From: Neurospora intermedia
Taxonomy: Eukaryota; Ascomycota; Sordariomycetes; Sordariales; Sordariaceae
Direction of reading: 5' to 3'
DNA: 64,000 bases
Assembly: GCA_037102815.1 (NCBI GenBank)
Contig: BTPP01000002.1
Span: 1,798,001-1,862,000 of the forward strand
Below are positions 54,200 through 64,000 of this stretch, one piece after another; within the stretch, counting starts at the first letter, position 1; each line of letters starts with the position of its first letter. The notes beneath the pieces were generated by a model that saw only the letters and a list, made by a program, of their open reading frames with translations, was not told the DNA's origin and did no database searches. Made by a program: the position numbers and the translations under genes.

Positions 54200-57017
54200 G
54201 TTGGCGATGCTTGTTGGGCTTATGGGAAAATTCTATGGAGGTATCACTATTGTAGGGTCAGTATACGTTGAGCGAAGAAGGATCGTTGAGGCGCAAATCG
54301 GGGCGCGATGTTGAGCTTTGGCTGATTGGCAAGGGCACAGAGGAAAATGAGGGGCAAAGCAAGGGAAAAGACAAGACCCTCGTTGGTGAGTGGGACAAGA
54401 AGTATAGAGAAGGAACAGCCGTGACGCAGGTTCACGAAGTTCTAGGTGAAAGGGGGAACAGGCAGGGCTTGAAGGTCTACACTAGTGTTCAAACAGCCCG
54501 AGCCAAGCAGAGGGGCGACTCGATGGATGTTCCACCTAGCTGGGGGTGGTGAGCTGTCTCTTGAAGCGCGGGGCAACAACAACAAGATCGAGAATTGGGA
54601 CATGGCAGCCCAACTTTCATCCCATGACCTTGCCAACCCGAGACTGCAAGCACGCTGTAGAGGAAAGAAAGAACAACATACAGAACGATATGTAAAGATG
54701 TTGGTATGATCGGTTTGGTCAAGCACCATGATGTTGCGATGCGCGACGTGAAGGGAAAGGAGACGTGTCGACGGCGGTGCGACTCGTGCAAAGGAGCGGA
54801 GCAGAGCTTGTCAGGGCGGCAACAAACACTCAGCGCTCAGGTTGGAAATATTAAAACAGAGAAGCAAAGAAGGCTGTGAACTAACGACCGAAAGCGCAAC
54901 TGGGTACGCCGCGGTGAAGAGGTGGATGCGGTTGCTCGCAGTGGTAGCTTAATGGCAGCGCAAAAGGCGACAAGAGACCGACGGAGATGGATGAAGTCAG
55001 GCCAACTCCAACTCAGAAGCCAGATCAGGGAGCTGTGGGCCAATCGCCCCCGAGGGCCAATGGAGCCAACAGGTGGGCGGGCGGGCGGGCGGTAGGCCTG
55101 ACGCTTTGACACACCACCCTCCTGCCTTGCCGTTCGTTGACTGACGATGGGACTCCCAAGGCCGCGGCCGGGGGAGTGATTGCCACGGTTGGGCGGCAAC
55201 CAGAGGCCCATTGCCTGCCGGGCTGTGGGATCCTCTACCGCCGGCAAGAATGTCCATTCCATCCTTCCAGTCTTGCAAGTTGTTTTATCCGATGAGCCAA
55301 TCGGCGATACCCGCCCGCTACATAATTGGATTTGAAGACCTGGGTGATGCGTAACGGACAGTGATCGATAGAAGGCTACAACATGAGACCCGGACGAGAC
55401 GGCAACCTCATGGTCAACATTTAACGCCAAGCCGACAACCAAATTTCAAGCTTGAGATTTCGATTTTGGCAAGAAAGCTGAAGGACAAGGACAGTAGCTT
55501 AGGCATGCATTCTTCTGCCGTGACATCCGCGACTGAACGCAGCTGTTCAGACAGTGCTTCTACCTATGCGAATTCGCCATCCCGATGCAGGTGAAGCGGA
55601 AGCGCGGACATGGACGGAGGCAAACATGGCATGGCTACCTATCTTGAGGCTGTTTTCTCGACAGGTGACTATACCTCTACTGTACATGGTATGCAGTTGA
55701 ACTTGGATTGTATAGTAAGAGGCCTGGTATTTCCCTGTTGTTCCTTTTGAGAGGGACGTATCATGGCCATCACTCAAGTGTTCTTGGCCATCTTGAAGAA
55801 CTACTCAGAGGCGCAACGCAGAAGGAGCAGGCCTGCAGCAGATCATATTAACCAAAGTATCATAGTATGAGCTAATCGGCCACTTCTTAGCATGGTAAGA
55901 GGATCAAGAAGCTCAAGACATACCCCTCCGTTGACGGATGCGACATGTGAACTGAAGTGGTCGTGGGCAGTGCCCCTGGAAGTTGACGACGCCCGTCTCA
56001 AGGGGTATTTCGTCCCTTACTAACTAGGCCACGCTAGAACCGTCACGGCCCGCAATAATGGGGTACCTGCGGATACAGGTGACGACGAAGCTTGTGGGGG
56101 CACTGAGGGCACCCTAATGTCTTTCCCTGCCGCCTACCCCCGCGGCCAATCTTTTTGGTCCTGGCCGGACGGAAACATTTGAGATGCTCAGGGGAATGCG
56201 CCGCAAGCGACCATCAGGAACGGGGAATGCGATAGCTTCCGGTAGGTAGGTAGGTATTATTCAGGCCACTTGCGGACGTTGCTGAAGATGAGATGTTGTA
56301 AATACCGACATTTTTGGGATGTTTTCACCACAGGCTGGTTCGCACCTAACTATGTAAAGAGGCCGAAACATGAACAACACTTGAGATGCCAGCATCTCCA
56401 TGCTAGACATTCCTCTAATATCCACGTCCCCAAGTGTCAGAAAAAGTATCCAGGGGTTTTTACAGTCTAGAAAAGTGCCAGACTCTTCTCAACCAACGGC
56501 CCGGGTACCCCTTTGCATACGCGGACGTGGCACCCCTCTACCTCTCCCAATAAGTGTACCTAGCAAAGGAACCTCCGCATTATATCCATACAATACCAGG
56601 CAATACGAAGCTGCAGTGGGCTGCCCTAGCAGGACTGCGCCCGAGCCTTCGAACCCTGACAGCTAACAACACTTGGCTCCCGTCCCGCCTCCAAGGGAAC
56701 TTCTTCCTCCTTCAACTTCACTTCTTTTTTCAGGATCCAAGCCTGGCCATCTTCTCTCCTGGTTGAATTATCTCTTTCAACCAACGAGGCCGTGTACGCC
56801 ATCTGCAGTTCCATCTCGGACATCTCCCCGGGATCCGGACATCTCAAGACTTGTCGTGCAGCAGCGATTCACGAGGGATCCGGGTCGCTTCCTTCCGTGG
56901 CTTCAGTTGCCTTCAGCTGTTGTCCATCCTGTCCCACAGGACCCGTGAACACGAACATTTTCGGAAACACAATCACCACTGCACTCTTAGGCACGGTTTA
57001 GTCCATATTTCTTCAAC
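54200..57017. other. Divergent intergenic region, 2.8 kb
   Basis: Between PAT1 and the mannosyltransferase start codons. A GGGC repeat run (55,076-55,091) and a TAGG repeat (about 56,240-56,256) are visible. Open frames have no family features. It probably holds both promoters and long leaders. Confidence 0.55.
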
Positions 57018-58531
57018 ATGGCGGCGGGCAGCGCACGCTACGTGCGCTACATCCTCCTTGCCTTTTTTGTAAGTCTGATCATCTCTGGCACACTTCAGTT
57101 CTTGGCTCAATGCTCTGCACTCAATAGTATCTGTTCGCTTTCCCGGTACCCCACTAACCATGATGACGTTAGGTTATCGCCGTTCTTTACTTCATCTCTA
57201 CACCGTCATCCGTCGTGACCCCCCTAAAAGATAACTTTGGCAAATTCCATCAATCCACCGGAAACTCGAAGCCATCGACTGGAAGTACCACCGGAGGCAC
57301 CACCGAAGTCACCCACGATGAGAAGACACCCGCCAAGAGCAATGGCGCCGACTACGATCCTGCCCAGTACCCGATGGCCATGACTCCGAATGACCTGGGC
57401 TGGAACGATTTGTCTGGCGTTAAGGGCGGTCCTCGCATGAACGCGACCTTTGTCACCTTGGCTCGCAACGCCGATGTGTGGGAAATTGCAAAGTCGATCC
57501 GCTCGGTCGAGGACCGTTTCAACCGCCGCTACAACTACGACTGGGTCTTCCTCAACGACAAGCCGTTTGACGAAACCTTCAAGAAGGTTACCTCCTCGCT
57601 TGTCTCCGGTAAGACGTACTATGGCGAGATTCCGACCGAGCACTGGTCGTTCCCGCCCCACATCGACCAGGAGAAGGCCAAAAAGGTTCGCGAGGACATG
57701 AGACAGCGCAAGATCATCTACGGTGACAGTATCAGCTACCGCCACATGTGCCGTTTTGAGTCCGGCTTCTTCTTCCGCCAGCCCCTCATGATGAACTACG
57801 ACTACTACTGGCGCGTCGAGCCGAGCGTCGAGTTCCACTGCGACATCCACTACGATCCTTTCCGCTTCATGCACGAGAACAACAAGAAGTATAGCTTCGT
57901 GCTCAGCCTTTACGAGTACTTCGAGACCATCCCGACCCTCTGGGACAGCGTTACCAAGTTCATCAAGAACCACCCTGAGCACATTGCTGAGGGCAATTCC
58001 ATGGCTTTCCTCAGTGACGATGGTGGCAAGACCTACAACAAGTGCCACTTTGTAAGTATTCTCCGTGAAAATTGACAGCTTGCGACAAGTTGAGTCTAAC
58101 AACATTATAGTGGTCCAACTTCGAGATTGGTAGCCTCAACTGGCTTCGCTCCAAGGCCTACACCGACTATTTCGAGTCTCTGGATCAGGATGGTGGTTTC
58201 TTTTATGAGCGCTGGGGTGATGCTCCGGTCCACTCTATTGCCGCCGGCTTGATGTTGAAGAAGGAGGAGATTCACTTCTTCAATGATATTGCCTACTATC
58301 ACGTTCCCTTCACTCACTGCCCCACCGGAGAGCAGTTCCGTCTCGACCGCAAGTGCCACTGCAACCCCAAGGAAAACTTTGACTGGAAGGGGTATTCTTG
58401 TAAGTCTTGCCCGGAAGTTCCCTTCCCTTACTGAGCCGTTGACTGACCCCAATCACTTATCAGGCACTTCGAGGTACTACGAGCTTAATGGTCTTCCGAA
58501 GCCAGAGGGCTGGCAAGATCAGTCAGATTAG
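57018..58531 (+). CDS. Alpha-1,2-mannosyltransferase, KRE2/MNT1 type (GT15)
   Basis: A Golgi type II membrane enzyme that transfers mannose from GDP-mannose in alpha-1,2 linkage to O-linked and N-linked glycans. Four exons, 57018-57068, 57173-58051, 58111-58399 and 58464-58531, have introns of 104, 59 and 64 nt and encode 428 residues. Exon 1 carries only the short cytoplasmic tail and half the membrane anchor (anchor about residues 9-28, [20 protein letters not shown]). A Ser/Thr/Gly-rich stem follows. The catalytic domain from about residue 85 contains [52 protein letters not shown] and [20 protein letters not shown]. The Glu of RVEP (about 233) is the conserved catalytic-site glutamate of GT15. 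The C-terminal part has [28 protein letters not shown] and [16 protein letters not shown]. All family landmarks are present. Which of the several fungal paralogues it is (KRE2, KTR and so on) cannot be decided here. Confidence 0.93.
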
Positions 58532-59183
58532 AAGGAGGCGAAGCAGAAGCAGTTCTGAGGGTGTGGGGATTAAGGCTTTATGTTAGGGAAACAGGTCTGC
58601 AAGTAAAAACAAAAGCGGACATTCCCTAGAATGTATTATCGTTATAATGACTTTTTTCGTTCTCAATTGGTGGTACAACCCAATAGCCCAGAAACATGGA
58701 CCTATAAATGGGAAAGGTTGGGTAAAAACAAAGCTGCCTGTTCTGAGTGTTTTAATGGATAGGGAAGGCTATAAGGGGCGTTAAGGAAATCATATCACAA
58801 TCACTTAGGGTTAGGTTGTTGATGCTGAGATGGCCCTGGTATTGGCAGGTGTGAAAAGGCAAGTTGACAGCAAGACGGTTGGTTCAGTGTCTCCGTCCTT
58901 CCCCGAAGCTGCTAGTCGATCCATTATTTCGTCTTCGGTGTTGTATCATCTTGAATATGGACAGTCTTCGACAGTCATAATACAAGGAATATGGACGCCG
59001 ATATCCTGTCATGCACCTTTTATTTCCTTATAGTACACGGACACATAGTTTAGGATGCGGAACGATGAACTACATGGATGAAGCTTAACCACCTCCACCA
59101 CGCTCACATCACATCATCATCATCCTACTGCCATGTAACCAGGGGGGGGTATCATCTCAATTGTGCTCTGTTGTGCTAGCTGC
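58532..59183. other. Convergent intergenic region
   Basis: 3' sides of the mannosyltransferase and uS12m genes. Nothing else recognised. Confidence 0.6.
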
Positions 59184-60037
59184 TTAACCAACAGAGGCCT
59201 TCTTGGGCTTCTTGGTACCGTACTTGCTACGACTAGACATACGAGTAGCAACACCGGCCTGTTTTATCACCATCCTTTGTCAGCACCATCATTTTCACAA
59301 ACCAAACACCCATCTTCTCCTTCTTCTCCTTCTCTCCCTTCCCCCATCCAGGGGTCTCCATCTAGGGGTTTTATTCTTCTCAAGGGAAAGACTTACCAAA
59401 TCCAAAGCACCTCTAACAAGATGATACCTCACACCAGGACAATCCTGGGCTCTGCCGCCACGCACGAGCACGACACTGTGCTGCGAGATGTTGTGGCCCT
59501 CGCCGGGGATGTAGGCCGTAATGACCTTGCCCGTGGAAAGACGGACACGAGCAGTCTTGCGTTCGCCCGAGTTGGGCTTCTTGGGACGCGTGATGCCGAC
59601 TTTGACACACACACCCTTGAGCGCGGGAGACTTGATGGAGGACAGGGCGGGGGAGACGGCGTGGCGGGCACGTTGGGGCTTACGGCAACCCTGGAGGAAT
59701 GAAGATAGAGAGTGGTTAGCTTTTTGGTCGGATTGAAATTGGACGCAGGACGTAGTGAGGTTGTGGTTAGTAGTAGCATGGGAACCAAAGTGGTGATAGG
59801 TGCATAGGTAGGTAGGTAGGTAGGTAGGTAGGCGGATTAGTGGGGGATAGCCTCATCATCATCATCATCACTTACCCTCATGACCTGGTTAAGAGTGGCA
59901 TTCTGCGCCGGAGTGCTGGAAAACAACCGCGCAGCAGCAGCAGCAGGAAGGATGGAAGAGGACGATGGCATCAGCGGCCGCCGTAGCAGCGACGGCTGCG
60001 CCTGCGAAAACAAGTTTCGCAAGAAAGTCGTCGCCAT
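59184..60037 (-). CDS. Mitochondrial ribosomal protein uS12m
   Basis: Component of the mitochondrial small subunit's decoding site. Three exons, 60037-59876, 59690-59397 and 59258-59184, are all joined in phase 0 with introns of 185 and 138 nt, giving 176 residues. The N-terminal 40-50 residues are a presequence rich in Arg, Leu, Ser and Ala ([20 protein letters not shown]). The mature part starts near [17 protein letters not shown]. It carries [36 protein letters not shown] and [14 protein letters not shown], the universally conserved uS12 loops around the decoding centre, and ends [15 protein letters not shown]. Intron 1 contains a (TAGG)7 repeat (59,805-59,832) and an ATC trinucleotide run next to the donor site. 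Confidence 0.95.
59805..59832 (+). repeat. (TAGG)7 microsatellite in uS12m intron 1
   Basis: Seven perfect TAGG units. Short TAGG/TACC runs occur elsewhere in the normal-composition part of the window (about 56,243 and 60,270). Confidence 0.95.
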
Positions 60038-61378
60038 CTTGTGATCTTGTGGATCTTGCTGATGGCGGGATGAACAACGAACCCGGCTCCGTCGAAATCG
60101 TTAAGTTCGGTCGGTCGCGGCGCGCAACAGGACGCGGTACAGTACGGGATAGCGGTTCCCCAGGCCCGGCAGGCGCACACAGGGCCGGCGGCGGCGGGCG
60201 GTACCAGTGTGGGAACTTTTCCTGTGTCACGGGATGAGACACGTGGAGATAAGCTGAGCCAAGGCGGTACGTACCTAGGTACCTAGAGGTAAGCACTGCT
60301 CGAGGGACGGAAGCCATTGGGTAAGCTTGTGTGCGGCAATCATCGGTTAAGCTGTGAGCCTGCGACAGACTGACAGTCACATGGCATTTGTTTTCCATTC
60401 CCCTTCATGTCATTGAACTCGTTCGTTGGCACCTCGTCATTCCATTTGTATCGCTCGTCCGCCCTGGCTCTGTTTTCCCTTCTCGTTCACGATCCATGAT
60501 TTGCAATTCACGATCCACGATCCAGTAACAATGGTCACCGCTCGCCGCGCCCCGTGCCCGGCCATCATCAAGGTCCATTCGAGAGAGAGTGCCCCTCCTC
60601 CGATGTCCCGTCTCTACCGTGTCTCCCCCAAACGCATCCCTGTCGTGGCCACCGTTTACCCCGGCCAAGGAAATCTTTGTGGGGAAAATGACCTCTGAAG
60701 AGGACCGCCCGATTCGGAGCTTTGTGAATGGTGGAGAACTTACCTCGGCAGAGGGGGGATAGGTACTTGACCCAACTGTTCACAGCATGTCGGCCGTGTG
60801 CCGGCCAATGCCATTGACCTTTGTTACCCGCTGGCTTGGCTTTTGAATTACTGAGAGAGAGGGATGGAGAGAGCTAACAGTAGAGCTCTTGTCCCGGTTG
60901 CCCGTAGGTATCCTGCTATCAAGGTGTACGCACCTATTTCCTCAAGTACCGCGTGGGCTTCTGCGATAATGATCTGTTCTGTATATCGAATGCATATAGT
61001 GACAGCTAGACACATCCAAGGTGTAGGAGATGCATATGATGCAAAGGTCAAGAGAAATCGGGACTCTCTTCACCTTATCTTGAGCCCACGCTGTCATTGT
61101 TGCCTTCCATCCAATACTCCACGGATCGTCGTTACGGAGCTACATAAGTACATCTTTCATCTGGTCGTTAGTGTTAGCTCCGCTGTACCATGTCCCGCGA
61201 CTTATAAGTACCCGAAGCTCGTTCCATCACACCTCCAGTTCTCCTTCCCCAAGTATTTGATACCCTTTCCGCCTTTTTCTTTTCTTCCATTACCTCTGTC
61301 CTCTTCGTTCTTTCTAGACAGCACTCACGCCAGGTTTCCGATCGGTTCTTTAATCATAACACATACGCATCAGATACA
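60038..61378. other. Divergent intergenic region, 1.3 kb
   Basis: Between the starts of uS12m and the acyl-CoA dehydrogenase. GTACGTACCTAGGTACCTAG (about 60,269) is a palindromic run. The leader of the dehydrogenase is C/T-rich. No gene recognised. Confidence 0.55.
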
Positions 61379-62779
61379 ATGAAGTCGTTCACTAGGGTTT
61401 TGCGTCCCGCCGTCCGTAGGGCTCAGGCTGTTTCCGCTCCCAGACTTTCCAGAACTCCTGTCGTCCAATGGTAAGTTCTGCCATCTCGTCTCATGCCTGG
61501 TCTGGTCTCAAAAGAGATGGGCTGGAAGAACGAGCAGGCAGTATGCTAATACTTGGTTTTCCGACATAGCGCTCGCCCTCTTTCCACCACCTCCCCTCGC
61601 CGGGACATAACCGATCTGCCACCAACCCCCATTACCCACTTCTCCGAGGTTGAGACCGCCATGGCCGAGACTGTTCAAAAGTTCGCCAACGATGTCATTC
61701 TCCCCAAGGTTCGCGAGATGGATGAGGCCGAGGCTATGGACCCCGCCATTGTCGAGCAGCTTTTCGAGCAGGGTATTATGGGTGTCGAGATTCCCGAGGA
61801 GTACGGCGGTGCCGGCATGAACTTCACCGCCGCCATTGTTTGTATTGAGGAACTCGCCCGCATCGACCCCTCGGTATCCGTCATGGTTGACGTCCACAAC
61901 ACCCTTGTCAATACCGCCGTCATTCGCTGGGGTAGCGAGGCGCTCAAGAAGAAGTACCTCCCCAAGCTGGCCACCAACACCGTCGGTTCCTTCTGTTTGT
62001 CCGAGCCCGTCTCCGGCTCTGATGCCTTCGCCCTCGCCACCCGCGCCGTCGAGACCGAGAACGGCTACAAGATCAACGGCAGCAAGATGTGGATCACCAA
62101 CAGTATGGAGGCCGACTTCTTCATTGTTTTCGCCAATGTCGACCCCAGCAAGGGCTACCGCGGTATTACTGCCTTCATCGTCGAGAAGGGCATGAAGGGC
62201 TTCAGCATCGCCAAGAAGGAGAAGAAGCTCGGCATTAAGGCCTCCAGCACGTGCGTGCTCAACTTTGACGACGTCGAGGTCCCCAAGGAGAACATTCTCG
62301 GCAAGGTCGGCGAGGGCTACAAGTACGCCATTGGCATCCTCAACGAGGGCCGCATCGGTATCGGCGCCCAGATGACCGGTCTCGCGCTCGGTGCGTGGGA
62401 GAACGCGGTCAAGTACGTGTGGAACGACCGCAAGCAGTTCGGCCAGCTCGTCGGCGAGTTCCAGGGCATGCAACACCAGATTGCCCAGTCCTACACCGAG
62501 ATCGCCGCCGCGCGCGCGCTCGTCTACAACGCCGCTCGCAAGAAGGAGGCCGGCGAGGATTTCGTCATGGATGCCGCCATGGCCAAGCTCTACGCTTCCC
62601 AGGTCGCCGGCCGCGTCTCCGGTCTCGCTGTCGAGTGGATGGGTGGCATGGGCTTCGTCCGTGAGGGTCTTGCCGAGAAGTTCTTCCGTGACAGCAAGAT
62701 CGGTGCCATTTACGAAGGTACCAGCAACATCCAGCTTAACACTATTGCCAAGACCCTCCAGAAGCAGTACACTGCTTAA
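61379..62779 (+). CDS. Acyl-CoA dehydrogenase, short/branched-chain type, mitochondrial
   Basis: FAD enzyme that oxidises a short or branched acyl-CoA to the 2-enoyl-CoA and passes electrons to ETF, in mitochondrial fatty-acid or isoleucine/valine breakdown. Two exons, 61379-61470 and 61570-62779, with a 99-nt intron (GTAAGT..CATAG), encode 433 residues. The first 35-40 residues form an Arg/Ser/Ala-rich presequence (MKSFTRVLRPAVRRAQ). The N-terminal helical domain has EQGIMGVEIPEEYGGAGMNF. The middle beta domain has SFCLSEPVSGSDAFAL and YKINGSKMWITNS. The C-terminal domain has NEGRIGIGAQMTGLALGAWE, RKQFGQLVGEFQGMQHQIAQ, MGGMGFVREGLAEKFFRDSK and IYEGTSNIQLNTIAK. The Glu of YEGTS (about residue 413) is the catalytic base position of the family. 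Closest in pattern to ACADSB/ACADS enzymes. The exact chain specificity is not shown by the sequence. Confidence 0.93.
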
Positions 62780-64000
62780 GATGGCAGGTTGCCTGTCGAT
62801 GTGTGTTTTGATGGTGGTGTTATATAAGGACGTGCATGTACATATTGGTTAGGATATCATGGAGTTAAGGGGATGCCGAGTTTCAAAAGGGGCAGGAAGC
62901 ACCTTGTCATGATCTAGAATATTCAGCAAGCCATTCTTTTTCGGTTACTCGTTCCGGTTTCTTTCTGATTTTCATGATTTTTCGGTTTTATTTACATGAC
63001 TTTGGAGCCGTGCGAGACGCGATGATTCGTCGTACATTGATCTGGCTGGCAATGTTCATGAGACATGGGACTTTGATCGAACCCAACGTCCACAATGCTG
63101 TTATCACCCGTCAACACATGCAACAAGTACTTAGCTGACGCCCGTTTGCTGTCATTCATCCTGCGATATGTGCCTACGGACACTGACATGCGTTTGGCGC
63201 GCGCAACTAGTCTTCAAAGTGATTCCACTCGAGGATAAACGAGGACGAAGCCCATCGATGGAAAGTTGACGGGTCTCTTGATATTCGAACTCCTCGTCAT
63301 TTACAACTCTTTCCGGTTTATAAACCAGCTGTTTGGCCCAACCCTAGGGCCCTGCATCCCTGCATTCTCAAGCTAAACTTTGCGCATGATTTTCCAAAGC
63401 TTCGTTTACCACAGGTATCGAATGTCTACTGTGTCATTTGGATAGGAAACCAGTCGAGCCTTGGGACGAAATTCCAACTTGTTCGGCTTAGACAGTTTCC
63501 AGCTTATTTATCCCTAACCCGCAACCCATCATCACATTAGTGTAGTGTAGGTTGCATCCTAAGACATGGATAGGCACACCGTGACCGCTTTTCCTGCCGA
63601 GACTCTAGATGGGGTTTGTCTCCTCTGTCTCAAGTCGCCGTCATCATTGCCTAAATTCTTGCACATCAGGACTTTTCGGGAGATGGCGTTCTCAAAAGTC
63701 AGGCGGGTAACATGTGAGGTCTTTATACACAGATCAACCTTTTGAGATTTGTTAGTGCGAAACCTACAACGTCTTCTGACAAGGCAGAAAGAGGACATGA
63801 TTTTCCGGCGGTTCTATTGGTCCAAACCAAGCTAGAGTCGGGCAGGTTATGAACAACAATTAATGGTGTCCCCTACATATGTATCGCACCAAAACTTGAC
63901 TGTACTTATAGCAAGCAATAAGCAGGAATGGCGCTTACCTCTAACCATCTTGAAAGTGGTGAATGACTTTGAAAGTGCCATTCCAACAAACTTTTCGAGG
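62780..64000. other. Intergenic region to window end
   Basis: 3' side of the dehydrogenase and beyond. Short open frames only. No gene, repeat or RNA recognised. A gene could begin beyond the window. Confidence 0.5.

Noticed and set aside
57224-58105. 293-codon minus-strand frame
   Set aside because: Antisense shadow of the mannosyltransferase, which has all its family motifs on the plus strand.
61508-62476. 322-codon minus-strand frame
   Set aside because: Antisense shadow of the acyl-CoA dehydrogenase, caused by GC-rich codon bias.

Overview
The window comes from a filamentous ascomycete. The signs are short spliceosomal introns (59-185 nt, GT..AG), a fungal gene set (listerin, PAT1, RPC5/RPC37, a KRE2/MNT1-type mannosyltransferase, a fungal rhodopsin-domain protein) and a long AT-rich block whose mutations look like repeat-induced point mutation (RIP). 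Heavy RIP next to intact genes points to Neurospora or a close Sordariomycete. This is inference from style, not from a database match.

Bases 1 to about 26,770 are AT-rich, RIP-mutated heterochromatin with no intact gene. It holds: (i) a head array (61 to about 865) of about eight degenerate repeats carrying a palindromic motif, CTCTAAYYARAGCGAAA; (ii) a structurally complete LTR retrotransposon (4902-14578) with two 341-bp LTRs, a 5-bp ATAAT target duplication, a polypurine tract and a tRNA-like primer site. Its minus-strand pol relic has protease, reverse transcriptase, integrase C-terminus and chromodomain, so it is a dead chromovirus of the Ty3/Gypsy group; (iii) about 12 kb (14.6-26.7 kb) with relics of minus-strand protein-coding sequence of unknown family. 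The same palindromic motif recurs through this stretch, in at least three places just inside what looks like a 5' splice site; (iv) three tandem copies of the motif at the sharp boundary with normal DNA.

From about 26.8 kb to the end the DNA is ordinary euchromatin with ten supported protein genes. In order they are: LTN1/listerin (minus); a 1012-residue repeat protein with a mitochondrial-type N-terminus (plus); a small conserved fungal protein (minus); a single-pass membrane protein (minus); a five-exon rhodopsin-domain membrane protein (minus); RNA polymerase III subunit RPC5/RPC37 (plus); decapping activator PAT1 (minus); a GT15 alpha-1,2-mannosyltransferase (plus); mitochondrial ribosomal protein uS12m (minus); and a short/branched-chain type acyl-CoA dehydrogenase (plus). 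These are housekeeping genes without an evident shared pathway. Many are arranged divergently with 1.3-3 kb intergenic spaces. No rRNA, tRNA gene or CRISPR array was recognised.

Exon boundaries were worked out by hand from splice-site consensus and reading phase. For every multi-exon gene the exon lengths sum to a multiple of three and the joined protein matches its family where one is known.
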